Shown: piece after piece, positions 45,039 through 54,251 of the stretch | Layout of the letters: the number at the start of each line of letters is the position of its first letter | Position numbering within the stretch: position 1 is the stretch's first letter | Notes under the pieces: generated by a model | What the model saw: the letters and a program-made list of their open reading frames with translations, nothing else | What the model was told of the DNA's origin: nothing | Database searches by the model: none | Assembly: GCA_041481445.1 (NCBI GenBank) | Contig: JBGPBV010000008.1 | Span: 18,484-82,483 of the forward strand | Reading direction: 5' to 3' | Length of the DNA stretch: 64,000 nt | Source of the DNA: AA29 sp041481445 | GTDB taxonomy: Bacteria > Acidobacteriota > Vicinamibacteria > Fen-336 | Made by a program: the position numbers and the translations under genes

Positions 45039-45899
45039 TTACTTGACCGTGTTCTCGCCAAGAGTGCCGCGGCCGCCGGTGCCGGCGGCTCCGAGAGCCG
45101 ATGTCAGCCCCGCGGAGGTGACGGCGTCGCAGGCCGAGAAGCCCGCCCCGAGCGACCCCTGCCCGGACTGGCCGGCGCGGGTGCCGCAAGCGCCCTGGCT
45201 CGAGGGGGTCACCTTCGAAAGGAGGACCTCGACGACCTGCACGGCGGCGTTGCCGGCGCTGGCGCTCGAGAGCTGGGCGCCCGTGTAGGGCGCAACCCCT
45301 TCCGAGACCAGGACCAGGTGGTCCTCGTCTCCGTTGCCGCTGTAGTCGACGACGGTGCCGTCGTCCTTGATCATCGTCGGGCGGCGCACCCACAGCGTGA
45401 ACGCGCCGTTGAGCGACTGCCCGTAGATCGTCGTCTTGTACTGGTAGGGGGCGAGGGTCGTGGCGTCGTCCAGGATCGCGCCGTAGCCCACGCCGTCGCC
45501 GCGCTTGTCACAGGGCCCGTTCTCCCAGTTGCGGGTCGCGTTGCTCCAGGCGTCGTTGTTGTTGTAGGTGGCATTGGCGCCCCCGCGGTTCGAGGGTGGA
45601 GCGGTGTTGCCGTCCCACGACGTCGTGCGCTTGGTGGGCAGGATGGGCGTCCAGTTCGTGAGGCCGCTCAGGATCCGCTTGCCCGCCTCCACTCCCGCCT
45701 CCGCGTTGTAGAGCGCCTGCTGCTGCCACCGGTAGTTGGTCGCGATCTTCAGCTCGGTCGAGGTGCTCGTGGCCAGGGTCAGGCCCAGGAACGTCAGCAG
45801 CATCAGGGCCAGCAGGGCCAGGATGAGCGCGAAGCCGTCCTCCGATCGGAGGGCCGTCCTCGTCGCGTCGTCGGTCCGGGCACGTCGTGCATCCGCCAT
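45039..45899 (-). CDS. pilX: PilX-like minor pilin
   Basis: A 286-residue prepilin-like protein. The leader is MADARRARTDDATRTALRSEDG, then the mature start FALILALLALMLLTFLGL. As is usual for PilX/GspK-type subunits there is no Glu at position 5, fitting a pilus-tip place. The segment ATNYRWQQQALYNAEAGVEA is the PilX N-terminal family signature. The globular domain is rich in Asn, Ser and Gly with three Cys. GGAGGA precedes ATG 45899. It is 11 bases from pilY1 and 44 from pilW. Confidence 0.88.
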   Translation of the reverse strand: MADARRARTDDATRTALRSEDGFALILALLALMLLTFLGLTLATSTSTELKIATNYRWQQQALYNAEAGVEAGKRILSGLTNWTPILPTKRTTSWDGNTAPPSNRGGANATYNNNDAWSNATRNWENGPCDKRGDGVGYGAILDDATTLAPYQYKTTIYGQSLNGAFTLWVRRPTMIKDDGTVVDYSGNGDEDHLVLVSEGVAPYTGAQLSSASAGNAAVQVVEVLLSKVTPSSQGACGTRAGQSGQGSLGAGFSACDAVTSAGLTSALGAAGTGGRGTLGENTVK

Positions 45900-45943
45900 G
45901 TCGTCTCCTCCGAAAAGAGTTCGCAAACCGCGAGGGCCGGCCA

Positions 45944-47020
45944 TCAGAACCACGGCCTGGGCGAGGGCGAGGGCGCGTTCGCCATGTTGAACAGGGTCGC
46001 CCGCGGGGCCCCTACCGAGCTGAGCGTCCCGCGGATGTTCGTGCGTCCGGACGCGCTCGTCCGCGCCCCCTGGATGTTGCGCGCCTCGCTGCGGGCGACG
46101 ATCGAGACCCTCACCTGGTTGATGAAGCTCGTGTAGTTGCCGTTCGTGACCGTGGGCGCGCCGTCGACCCAGGTGGTGGGCGCGGAGGCCTGCGTGTACT
46201 GGACCTGGAGGTCCTCGATACCGCGAGCGATGGTCTTGAACCCGCTCGCGTTCACCGCGGCACCGGTGAAGGCGCTCGTGTCGTCCGAGGAGAAGCGCTC
46301 GAGGTTGGGCACGCCGTCCGCGCCGTTCCGGATCCGGTAGCGCACGATGGTGGCGAAGCTCACGCCGCTCACGTTGCAGTTGGCGTTGGTGTTCGTCCCC
46401 CAGCCGTTGCCGACGCACACCCCGGACGCGGTATTGAGGCCGGTGGTGTCGCCGGCGCCCTGGTTGAGGTTCGGCACCGCATGGGGATCGCCGGCCGTGC
46501 AGTTGCCGGGTCCGCCGTTGCTGTTGCTCACGCTGATGATGTTGCGGATCGTCCAGGTCCCGTCGTCCATCAGCAGCACCACGACCAGGGGCGTCGGGAT
46601 CTGGGTGGCATTGCGGACGAACCGGATGTTGGCGCCGTTGCCGCTCCCAGACGTGTAGCAGACCGGCTCGTTCTCCATGGAGCCGCTGTTCGTGAGCATC
46701 TCCAGCTCGTCGGTGACGACGTTGCTCGCGTTCGAGGGGGCGCCGGAGAAGGCGTTGAGGCCGGGGGTGAAGGTCTGGACGAAGGTGGGCATGCCCGCGC
46801 CCGCGTTGGCGATGTCGCGCATGATGAGGTTCATGGCGTTGCGGGCGTTCTGCTGGCGCTCGGTCAGCTCCGGCTCGCGGCGGAACGCGTTCTGGCCGCC
46901 GGACAGGAGGCCGTAGATGGCGCCGCTCACGATGAGCGTGATCGTCATCGCCACCAGCACTTCCACGAGGCTGAAGCCCTTCTGGGAGCCCGTACGGCGA
47001 TCATCACGGCGATTCCTCAT
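45944..47020 (-). CDS. pilW: PilW-like minor pilin
   Basis: A 358-residue prepilin. The class III leader ends GSQKG, followed by FSLVEVLVAMTITLIVSG with Glu at +5. The PilW signature NAFRREPELTERQQNARNAM (early in the globular part) and the late strand VRVSIVARSEARNIQG agree with the family. I start it at ATG 47020, 3 bases after GGAGAGG, giving a short leader. An alternative ATG at 47083 overlaps the pilV stop (ATGA) and would give an unusually long leader. Several Cys are present in the middle, possibly for disulfides. Confidence 0.88.
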   Translation of the reverse strand: MRNRRDDRRTGSQKGFSLVEVLVAMTITLIVSGAIYGLLSGGQNAFRREPELTERQQNARNAMNLIMRDIANAGAGMPTFVQTFTPGLNAFSGAPSNASNVVTDELEMLTNSGSMENEPVCYTSGSGNGANIRFVRNATQIPTPLVVVLLMDDGTWTIRNIISVSNSNGGPGNCTAGDPHAVPNLNQGAGDTTGLNTASGVCVGNGWGTNTNANCNVSGVSFATIVRYRIRNGADGVPNLERFSSDDTSAFTGAAVNASGFKTIARGIEDLQVQYTQASAPTTWVDGAPTVTNGNYTSFINQVRVSIVARSEARNIQGARTSASGRTNIRGTLSSVGAPRATLFNMANAPSPSPRPWF

Positions 47021-47079
47021 CGTCCTCTCCAAGATCGAGCCAGACGTGTCCATGTCCGTGCGGACGGCGCTCCGGGCGC

Positions 47080-47520
47080 TCATGGGCATCCCATCGAAGT
47101 AGCGGTGCAGGTGCGGAAGGTGCTGAAGTCCGCGCGCGCGCGCACCTTGAGCATCCCGCCGCTGGGCTCCGACCGGACCTGGATGAAGCGGGTCTGGGTG
47201 TTCGGCGCCGCGATCACCCACCGCGTATGGATGGGGCCGACGCCGTCGACGGCGTCGTCACGGAAGAAATTGGTGGTGTCCGAAGTCAGGCTCCCGCCCG
47301 CGGTGAGGGCGGTGAAGGTGGTGGCCTTGAGGCGCTCGAGCTGCTCGGACGCGATGGCCGTGGTGGCGGAGCTCTGGTTGGCCACGGTGTTCGAGCTGGC
47401 CCCGATGAGCATGAGGTTCGTGACCGCGAGCAGGCCGAAGACGAGGACCACGATCGCGATGAGCGCCTCGACGAGGGTGAAGCCGGCTTCGTCGTGCCGC
47501 GGGCTGAGAGTCTCGTGCAT
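47080..47520 (-). CDS. pilV: PilV-like minor pilin
   Basis: A 146-residue prepilin. The leader MHETLSPRHDEAG precedes FTLVEALIAIVVLVFGLLAV with Glu at +5. ATTAIASEQLERLKATTF after the helix is the typical PilV segment (the region that in PilV reads like AAQLAQ-x-x-E-x-x-R). GAGGAGA lies before ATG 47520. It is between fimT (11 bases) and pilW. It should be cleaved and methylated by the PilD at 49670. Confidence 0.9.
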   Translation of the reverse strand: MHETLSPRHDEAGFTLVEALIAIVVLVFGLLAVTNLMLIGASSNTVANQSSATTAIASEQLERLKATTFTALTAGGSLTSDTTNFFRDDAVDGVGPIHTRWVIAAPNTQTRFIQVRSEPSGGMLKVRARADFSTFRTCTATSMGCP

Positions 47521-47531
47521 GAGCTTTCTCC

Positions 47532-48179
47532 TCACTGCTGGGCCGCCACGCGCCCGCCGGGCAGGATGGTGATGTTCCGCATCAGCCCGGCGCTGGTCTC
47601 GTTCAGGCAGATGACGGAACCTCCGGTGGAAATGTTGTAGACGTTGGCGCTTCCAAACCCAAGGTTGGGACACGTCGTCGTGTTGCTCCCGGGGTCGCAC
47701 CACGCTCCCATCCGGTTGAATCGCAGCCCGTTGTCCCACGCCCCTCCCGACGGGGCCGGCGCGGGACAGTTGGCCACGTTCCCGGCGAAGGAGACCCCCA
47801 CCGGCAGGTTGAACACGGGACTGGCCTGCTGCTTGTCGGCCAGGAAGCTCGCGTTGATGGTGGGGCGCGCCGACGAGCGGCCGGCGGAGCCCATGCCCGT
47901 CTGGTCGTCCTCGACCGCCCACTGGTAGGTGGTCGAGCTGAGGGTCAGGAAGACCACGCCCTGGTTCACGTTCTTCGTGATCGCCTTGTTGCGGGCCGCC
48001 TGGATCTCGCCCGCCACCTGCTGCGTGGCGCCGCGGATCCGGTAGTTGCGGATGTACCGCCCGATCGCGGGAAGGGAGATCGCGGCCGCGACCGCGATGA
48101 TGCCCATCACGACGAGCAGCTCGATGAGCGAGAAGCCTGCGCTCGGGGAGGGTCGCGCGTTGGGCTCGGACTTCGTCAT
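47532..48179 (-). CDS. fimT: FimT/GspH-type minor pilin
   Basis: A 215-residue prepilin. The leader MTKSEPNARPSPSAG precedes FSLIELLVVMGIIAVAAAIS with Glu at +5, then YRIRGATQQVAGEIQAARNK, the FimT/GspH signature. The C-terminal domain has four Cys (ANCPAPA, AWCDPGSNTTTC, VICLNE). AAGGAGG precedes ATG 48179; an in-frame ATG at 48197 is less good. First of the four minor pilins, 54 bases after the kinase gene. Confidence 0.9.
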   Translation of the reverse strand: MTKSEPNARPSPSAGFSLIELLVVMGIIAVAAAISLPAIGRYIRNYRIRGATQQVAGEIQAARNKAITKNVNQGVVFLTLSSTTYQWAVEDDQTGMGSAGRSSARPTINASFLADKQQASPVFNLPVGVSFAGNVANCPAPAPSGGAWDNGLRFNRMGAWCDPGSNTTTCPNLGFGSANVYNISTGGSVICLNETSAGLMRNITILPGGRVAAQQ

Positions 48180-48233
48180 GGCCGCCTCCTTGTGCAATCG
48201 ATGTACCGCGGTGGGACGCGGCTGTTAAGAGAT

Positions 48234-49673
48234 TCATGGGTCTCGAGTTCCGTCGATCGGTGTGGCACTTCGCACACCGGCCTCCAGGGGTCCGGGGTTA
48301 CGATCCGTATCAGACGGGGTCGGGGTTGAACGGGCCAGCGGCAGGCGCACCCGCACCGCCAGGCCCCGCGGCGGCCGGTCGGCCAGGGTCAGATCCCCCC
48401 CGTGCTGGCGCACGATCTTGAAGGCCAGGGGCAGGCCGAGCCCCAGGCCGCCCGACTTCGTCGTGAAGAACGGCCGCAGGCTGGCGCGCACTTCGGCGGA
48501 CAGGCCCGGCCCGTCGTCGGCGATCGTGACGACCACCGCGTCGGGCCCGCGCTCGACGTCGATCCACACGTGCCCGGAGGGCCCGGCGGCGTCGCGCGCG
48601 TTCCTCACGAGGTTCTCGAACGCGCGCTCGAGGAGGTCCTCGTCCGCCTCGACCACGCGCCCCTCGGCATCGGCGATGGACACTTTCGGGCCTTCGCGCC
48701 CGCGCGACTCGCGCGCCACCACGCGCGTGAGCATCCGGCCCAGGTCGAAGGACTCCGGCCGCAGGGAATCGTCCTTCACGAACTCCATGAACCGGCGGAC
48801 GACCGTCTCCAGCGTCTCGCACTCCTCGACGATCCCGCGCGCGTGCTCGGCCGCGGGCTCCCCCGTCTTCTCGACCAGGCGCGCGTTCCCGAGGATGGTG
48901 CCGAGGCCGTTGCGGATCTCGTGCACGATGCCCACCGTCAGCTCCCCCGCCCGCACGAACGGCTCCTTGTCGCGCAGCTCCCCTTCCATGCGGCTGCGCT
49001 CGACCTGGTGCCGCCGCGCCGCCTCCTCGTCGTGGGCGCGCAGCCTCTCCATCGCCTCCTCGTAGGCCACGAGGCTGGGCGGCGTGGGCGCGGCGGGCTC
49101 GGCCCGGGGAGGCGCCACCAGCGCTACCGTGGCCAGCACGAGCACGAGCCCGATGGCCTGGGTGACGAACGTCTCCTGGCGGTCGCGCAGGTCGGCCACG
49201 AGGTCGCTGGCGTCGGAGCCCAGGCGGAAGACGACCGGCTGCTGGGCCGGGATCGGCACCAGCACGTACGCGAACGCGCGCGGAGGGATGCTCCCCAGCT
49301 GGGTGGCGGTCAGGACCTCGCCCGTCTGGAGCCGGCCCAGCTCGCGGTCGGTCGGCCAGTGGCGGGAGGACGCGGAGGGCGGGACGGCGGCCAGGCGCTT
49401 GCCGTCGAGCTGGAAGACCTCCGCGCTCGAGCCGGGCGCCGGGTCCAACACCGTCGCCGCCGCCTGCCGCATGACCTCCGGGCCCCCGAGCGCGAGCTGC
49501 GGGGCCACGCGGGCCCGGGCCTGGAGGCCGGATTGGCGGAGGCCGGCAAGAGCGCGGGCGCGCAGCCGCGTGTGCGCCCGCAGGCCGACGACGGTCGTGT
49601 GGAGGTCGAGCGCGCCCACCACGAGGAGCGCCGCCACCACCCAGGCCCGCCGCGTGGCCAGGCCCACGCTCAC
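48234..49673 (-). CDS. Membrane sensor histidine kinase of the pilus operon
   Basis: A 479-residue kinase. Two membrane helices (about 9-27 and 185-205) bracket a periplasmic sensor of about 155 residues that I do not recognise. After a coiled linker come HisKA with the phospho-His in VGIVHEIRNGLGTIL (about residue 249), the N-box LVRNARDAA, and the G-boxes IADDGPGLS and GGLGLGLPLAF of the ATPase domain. GTG 49673 overlaps the pilD stop (GTGA). No response regulator gene adjoins; the sigma-54 regulator at 37313 is the natural candidate partner, as PilS-PilR. Unlike Pseudomonas PilS, it has two rather than six membrane helices. Confidence 0.87.
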   Translation of the reverse strand: MSVGLATRRAWVVAALLVVGALDLHTTVVGLRAHTRLRARALAGLRQSGLQARARVAPQLALGGPEVMRQAAATVLDPAPGSSAEVFQLDGKRLAAVPPSASSRHWPTDRELGRLQTGEVLTATQLGSIPPRAFAYVLVPIPAQQPVVFRLGSDASDLVADLRDRQETFVTQAIGLVLVLATVALVAPPRAEPAAPTPPSLVAYEEAMERLRAHDEEAARRHQVERSRMEGELRDKEPFVRAGELTVGIVHEIRNGLGTILGNARLVEKTGEPAAEHARGIVEECETLETVVRRFMEFVKDDSLRPESFDLGRMLTRVVARESRGREGPKVSIADAEGRVVEADEDLLERAFENLVRNARDAAGPSGHVWIDVERGPDAVVVTIADDGPGLSAEVRASLRPFFTTKSGGLGLGLPLAFKIVRQHGGDLTLADRPPRGLAVRVRLPLARSTPTPSDTDRNPGPLEAGVRSATPIDGTRDP

Positions 49674-50476
49674 GCGCGCCAGAGCCCCTGGTACCAGGCC
49701 AGGGCCTGGTCGCCGGTGAAGAGCACGAGGATCCCGGCCAGGCCGAGGAACGTCCCCAGCGGCAGCGGATGCTGCGCGCTCCGGCCGCGGGCCGCCACGA
49801 GGACGACCCCGACCACGGTGCCGGCGATCGACGCCAGAAGGATCGTGAGGAGCATCCGCTCCCAGCCCAGGAACGCGCCCAGCATCGCCGCCAGCTTCCA
49901 GTCGCCCTGGCCGAGCCCTTCCACGCCCCGCGTCCGGCGGTAGACCCATGCGATCGCCCAGAAGGCCAGGTACCCGCCGGCGGCGGCCAGCGCGGACGAC
50001 ACCGCCGCCCTGGGGCCGCCGAGGAGGAGGCTCGCCAGGAGCCCGACCGCGATGCCGGGCAGCGTGATGACGTTGGGCAGGATCTGGTGGTCGAGGTCGA
50101 TCAGGCTGAGCACGAGCAGCGCGGTGACGAGGGCCATCTCGACCACCGCCTTCGCCGTCGGACCTTCACGCAGGGCGACGGCCAGGTAGAGAAGCCCGTT
50201 GGCCGCCTCCACCGCCGGGTAGCGCCAGGAGATCGGCGCCCGGCAATGGCGGCACCGCGCGCCGAGGACGATCCAGCTCAGCACGGGGACGTTGTCCGCG
50301 GCCCCGATGGGCGCGCGGCAGGACGGACAGCGCGAGCGCGGGGACACCACCGATTCGCCCAGGGGCAGGCGGTGGATGCAGACGTTCGCGAAGCTGCCGA
50401 GGACGAGGCCTACCGCGAGCGCGAAGAGCGGCCACAGCGCTCCCGGCGCCTCAGCGAGCGCGTCGCTCTCCGGCAT
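49670..50476 (-). CDS. pilD: Prepilin peptidase / N-methyltransferase
   Basis: A 268-residue inner-membrane aspartic protease that cuts class III leaders after Gly and N-methylates the new N-terminus. The N-terminal cytoplasmic loop carries the zinc cysteines (CPSCRAPIG and ARCRHCRAPISWRYP). The two catalytic Asp are in LSLIDLDHQILPN and LGQGDWKLAAMLGAFLG. About eight membrane helices. It is the first gene of the minor-pilin operon, divergent from the glycosylation operon. A TTGACT box (50532-50537) is a candidate -35. Confidence 0.95.
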   Translation of the reverse strand: MPESDALAEAPGALWPLFALAVGLVLGSFANVCIHRLPLGESVVSPRSRCPSCRAPIGAADNVPVLSWIVLGARCRHCRAPISWRYPAVEAANGLLYLAVALREGPTAKAVVEMALVTALLVLSLIDLDHQILPNVITLPGIAVGLLASLLLGGPRAAVSSALAAAGGYLAFWAIAWVYRRTRGVEGLGQGDWKLAAMLGAFLGWERMLLTILLASIAGTVVGVVLVAARGRSAQHPLPLGTFLGLAGILVLFTGDQALAWYQGLWRA

Positions 50477-50531
50477 GCGGCATGGGCACGCGCGTGGGCA
50501 ACGCGGCGATGTTGCCGCCGAAGTCCTGGCC

Positions 50532-50537
50532 AGTCAA
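50532..50537 (-). promoter_or_regulatory. Possible -35 box of pilD
   Basis: TTGACT on the minus strand, followed after 17 bases by the weak -10 CAACAT, some 40 bases upstream of the pilD ATG. It lies between the -10 and -35 area of the divergent promoter, so the two could interfere. Confidence 0.35.
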
Positions 50538-50547
50538 GCATCGCGTG

Positions 50548-50553
50548 TATCAT
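50548..50553 (+). promoter_or_regulatory. Putative -10 box of the glycosylation operon; leaderless start likely
   Basis: TATCAT followed by CG, ending 9 bases before ATG 50563, with no Shine-Dalgarno in the CGCGCGGCC between. Confidence 0.42.
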
Positions 50554-50562
50554 CGCGCGGCC

Positions 50563-52686
50563 ATGACCGGGCGCGCGACGACGGAAGCGCCGGCGCCGGA
50601 CGCGCCGGAGAGGCCGGCCTGGCCCCGCCCGACCTTCACGCTGGTGGCGGTGGCGGCCACGGTCGTCGTGGTGTTCCTCGGCTTCCTGCTCGCCGCCACC
50701 GAGGGCCACTTCATCCCGCAGATCGTGGACCTCTACCTCGTGTGCCAGTACGCGCGCGCGATCGTCGAGGGCCATCCGTTCCGCTACAACCCCGGCGAGG
50801 CGCCGTCGACGGGGGCGACCAGCCTCCTCTATACGTTCGCCCTCGCCCTCCCGGAGGCCATCGGCATCCGCGGCGAAGGGCTGATCGCGCTCGCGATCCT
50901 CGCCGGGGCCGCCTGCTACGTCGGCTCGGTGCTGCTCGCGCGCTCGGTGGCGGCGCGGCTGGCCGGTCCGCGCGAAGGGATGCTGGCCGGCCTCCTCGTC
51001 GCGCTGGGAGGCCCGGTGGTCTGGTCCTTCCTCTACGGCTCGGACATCGCGCTCTTCCTCCTGATCGCGCTCTGGCTGCTCGAGCGCTGGCTGGCCAGCG
51101 CCGACGCCGGCGTACCGCTCTGGATCGCGCCCGGCGTGCTGCTGGCCCTGGCCCGGCCGGAGGGCCTGCCCATCGCGATCGCGCTGGCCGCCTTCTGGAG
51201 GCTGGCCGGCGAGCGCGCACGGCCGGCCGCGCGCGACCTGCGCCCCTGGGCCCCCGTGGGAGTGGGCCTGGCCGTCCTCGTCCTCTATCGCCTGGTCACC
51301 GGCTCGTGGCTGGGCACGTCCGTGGCCGACAAGTCGCTCCTGGCCAGCTATGGGCTCAATCAGGGACTGGCCATCGCCGGCGAGTACGGCGTGGACGTCG
51401 TGCGGGGACTGCTCCTCGGCCTGTATCCGTCGCAGGTGCCGGTCGGGCTCACCCGGGGCTGGGCCTCCTTCTTCTTCCCGCCCCTGGCCCTGGTCGCCAT
51501 CGCGGTGACCACGATCGTGCCGCCGCGCCCGCTGCGCCGCGCGACCGCGGGGTGGCTGGCCATGGTCGCGCTCGTGTTCGCGGCGGTGACGCCCAGCGTG
51601 TTCGTCGGGTCCCAGTTCCAGCGTTACCTGCTGTGGGCCTTCCCCGGGCTGCTCGCCCTGACCGCGGCGGGGCTGGGCCAGGCCACGGCCGCCATCCGGG
51701 ATCCCGCGCGCGGGCGCGCCGCCTTCCGGGCCGTCGCCATCGTCTGGCTGGGCCTGGCCGCGCTGGCCACCCTCCGCTTCGCCAGCCTCTACGGCGAGCT
51801 GGCCGGCAACGTGTACCGCCGGGACTGGGCGGCCGCGCAGTGGATCCTGCGCAACGTGCCGCGGGGCACGCGCATGGGGAACATCGCGACCAGCGTGGAG
51901 TACCTCACCGGCCACCGCAACCTCAACCTGCACGGGGTCACCACGCCCGACTTCTTCGGCGACCACGCCGCCGAGCGCGAGGCGGACTCCTACGAGGCCC
52001 TGCGCCGGATGGCCCCCGCGGACCGGCCGCCGTTCCTGATCACGACCACCGGCACCCAGGATCGCTATCCGATCATGAAGGAGCTGGTGAGCGCGCCTCC
52101 CCTGTTCCGCTCCGCCAGCTTCGGCGACGAGATCGAGGTCTATCGGATGCGCTACGACCTCCTGGAGCGCGGCGAGAGGCCGGCCGCGCCCGACTCGCTC
52201 GGCAGTGTGGCGGGCCGGACCGAGGTCGACCGCCTCAACGTGTGCGACTCGCGGGAGGAGGCGGCCCACGACTACTCGTTCTCGTCCGCGAGCGGCGCCT
52301 TCCTCCTCTGGGGCACCGTGCGCGTCGACGCCTACCCGGGTGGGGAAGCGCCGGTGGCGGACGGCGGGCGGGCCATCCTCGGATGGGAGTCGTTCCGGGT
52401 CACGGCGCAGCCGGGCCGGGAGCTGCTCGTCGTCCTGCGCACCGCGCCCGCCATCGACGCCCAGATGCTGCAGATCGCGGGTCCGCAGCGCGTCGGGGTC
52501 GAGTTCGTCGAGCCGGCCTTCGCCGTCGCCATCGACGGGCAGCCGATCGGTCGCCAGAGCTTCCGCACCGCCCCCGGCTGGAACGAGCGCGTGATCCGGA
52601 TCCCGGGCAACCTCGTGCACGAGGCCCGCCCGCGTCTCGACATCGTCGGCCGCTACGCGTCGTTCCAGTACTGGTTCTTCCAGTAG
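50563..52686 (+). CDS. GT-C-like polytopic membrane glycosyltransferase
   Basis: A 707-residue protein. It has about 11 membrane helices (residues 25-420) and a C-terminal extracytoplasmic domain of about 280 residues. The first large loop after helix 1, HFIPQIVDLYLVCQYARAI with an Asp, and the GHPFRYNPGEAPSTGATSLL segment resemble the first loop of GT-C enzymes (PMT/ArnT-like), which use lipid-linked sugars on the outer face of the membrane. The soluble part ends YASFQYWFFQ and is beta-rich; I do not recognise it. First gene of a five-gene operon; the next starts 3 bases after the stop. The exact donor and acceptor are unknown. Confidence 0.75.
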   Translation: MTGRATTEAPAPDAPERPAWPRPTFTLVAVAATVVVVFLGFLLAATEGHFIPQIVDLYLVCQYARAIVEGHPFRYNPGEAPSTGATSLLYTFALALPEAIGIRGEGLIALAILAGAACYVGSVLLARSVAARLAGPREGMLAGLLVALGGPVVWSFLYGSDIALFLLIALWLLERWLASADAGVPLWIAPGVLLALARPEGLPIAIALAAFWRLAGERARPAARDLRPWAPVGVGLAVLVLYRLVTGSWLGTSVADKSLLASYGLNQGLAIAGEYGVDVVRGLLLGLYPSQVPVGLTRGWASFFFPPLALVAIAVTTIVPPRPLRRATAGWLAMVALVFAAVTPSVFVGSQFQRYLLWAFPGLLALTAAGLGQATAAIRDPARGRAAFRAVAIVWLGLAALATLRFASLYGELAGNVYRRDWAAAQWILRNVPRGTRMGNIATSVEYLTGHRNLNLHGVTTPDFFGDHAAEREADSYEALRRMAPADRPPFLITTTGTQDRYPIMKELVSAPPLFRSASFGDEIEVYRMRYDLLERGERPAAPDSLGSVAGRTEVDRLNVCDSREEAAHDYSFSSASGAFLLWGTVRVDAYPGGEAPVADGGRAILGWESFRVTAQPGRELLVVLRTAPAIDAQMLQIAGPQRVGVEFVEPAFAVAIDGQPIGRQSFRTAPGWNERVIRIPGNLVHEARPRLDIVGRYASFQYWFFQ

Positions 52687-52689
52687 CCT

Positions 52690-54219
52690 TTGCGCGGCTT
52701 CCGCGGGCGCGGGGCACCGTGGTACCGTGGCACCGCTTTGGGATCTCAGGCGCGATCGGCCGGTCCCGTCCTCGCGCGCGAGGATCCGCTGGCCGAGGAC
52801 GTCCGGCGCTTCTACGAGGAGCACCACGAGGGCATCGAGCGCGCGCGCCACGCTCGGCGGTACTTCTACAACTACCTCACGCGCATCCTGCAGATGCGCA
52901 TCCCCGCCGGCCAGAGCGTGCTCGACGTGGGTTGCGGAAGCGGGCACCTCCTGGCCGCGCTGCGTCCCTCGCGCGGCGTCGGCATCGACCTCTCCCTTCC
53001 CGCCATCGCCGCCGCGCGCGCGTCCCACGGATCGCGGGACCTCGATTTCGTCGAGGGTGACGCCGGCGATCCCGAGGTCCTCGGCCGGCTGGAGGGACCC
53101 TTCGACGTCGTGCTCCTGGTCAACGTCGTCACCCACCTGACCGACGTCCAGGCCACGCTGGAGGCGCTGCAGCCCCTCTGCCATCCCCGCACGCGCGTGG
53201 TCCTCTACAGCTACAGCCGCCTCTGGCAGCCGATCCTCCGCCTGGCCGAGATCGCCGGCCTCAAGTACCGGCAGCCGCCGGAGGCGTGGCTGCCGCCGGA
53301 AGAGATCCGGAACATGCTCGCGCTGGCGGACTTCGAGACCGTCCGCACCGACTCCCAGATCGTCATGCCCGCGCACGTGCCGCTCCTGTCCGACCTCCTC
53401 AACCGCTACGCCGGCCACGTCCCCGGCCTGGCCGCCTTCTCGCTGATGTACGGCATCATCGCGCGCCCGGCGCCGGCACGCCTGCGGGGGCCGGGGGCGA
53501 GCCCCACCGTCAGCGTGGTGGTCCCCTGCCGGAACGAGAGCGGACACGTGCGGGAGCTCGTCGCGCGCCTCCCGGATCTGCCGGGAGGGAGCGAGGTCCT
53601 CTTCGTCGAGGGCCATTCGACCGACGACACCGAGGCCGTCATCCGGCAGGTGATCGCGGAGAACCCCCACCGCCCGCTGCGCTTCCTCAAGCAGCCGGGG
53701 CGGGGCAAGGGCGATGCGGTGAGGGCGGCCTTCGCGGAGGCGCGGGGCGAGGTGCTGCTGATCCTCGACGCCGACCTGGGAGTGGCCCCGGAGGACATTC
53801 CCAAGTTCGTGCGCGCGCTCGGGAGCGGCAAGGGAGAGATGATCAACGGCTCGCGCCTCGTGTATCCGATGGAGGGGAGGGCCATGCGCTTCCTGAACCT
53901 CCTCGCCAACAAGGCCTTCGCGCTCCTGTTCTCCTGGCTGCTCGGACAGCAGGTGCGCGACACCCTGTGCGGCACGAAGGCGCTCTACCGGTCCGACTAC
54001 GACCGCATCGCCGCCAACCGCTCGTTCTTCGGCGACTTCGATCCCTTCGGCGACTTCGACCTCCTGTTCGGCGCCGCCCGCATGAGCCTGCGCATCCGGG
54101 ACGTGGCCGTGCGCTACCACGAGCGGCGCTACGGGCAGACCAACATCTCCCGTTTCCGGCACGGATGGCTGCTCCTGCGCATGAGCGCCTTCGCGGCCCG
54201 GAAGCTGAAGTTCCTCTGA
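52690..54219 (+). CDS. Methyltransferase - GT2 glycosyltransferase fusion
   Basis: A 509-residue two-domain protein. Residues about 40-250 are a class I SAM methyltransferase (SVLDVGCGSGHLLAAL, VGIDLSLPAI, FVEGDAGDPEVL). Residues about 270-509 are a GT2 of the dolichyl/undecaprenyl-phosphate sugar synthase group (VSVVVPCRNESGHVRELVAR, FVEGHSTDDT, GRGKGDAVRAAFAEA, the LILDADL metal motif and TLCGTKALYRSDYDRI). Such GT2s load a sugar on polyprenyl phosphate in the cytoplasm. No membrane helix pair follows the GT2. The TTG start at 52690 is not certain; TTG at 52738 is an alternative and neither has a clear SD. Confidence 0.84.
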   Translation: MRGFRGRGAPWYRGTALGSQARSAGPVLAREDPLAEDVRRFYEEHHEGIERARHARRYFYNYLTRILQMRIPAGQSVLDVGCGSGHLLAALRPSRGVGIDLSLPAIAAARASHGSRDLDFVEGDAGDPEVLGRLEGPFDVVLLVNVVTHLTDVQATLEALQPLCHPRTRVVLYSYSRLWQPILRLAEIAGLKYRQPPEAWLPPEEIRNMLALADFETVRTDSQIVMPAHVPLLSDLLNRYAGHVPGLAAFSLMYGIIARPAPARLRGPGASPTVSVVVPCRNESGHVRELVARLPDLPGGSEVLFVEGHSTDDTEAVIRQVIAENPHRPLRFLKQPGRGKGDAVRAAFAEARGEVLLILDADLGVAPEDIPKFVRALGSGKGEMINGSRLVYPMEGRAMRFLNLLANKAFALLFSWLLGQQVRDTLCGTKALYRSDYDRIAANRSFFGDFDPFGDFDLLFGAARMSLRIRDVAVRYHERRYGQTNISRFRHGWLLLRMSAFAARKLKFL

Positions 54220-54251
54220 CGAGCGGCGCCAGGCCGGGCGCGCGGGTCGTC

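Noticed and set aside
50410..54162. Minus-strand open frame of 1250 codons
   Set aside because: Opposite the GT-C and MT-GT2 genes; low-complexity His/Gln/Glu-rich composition and no domain.
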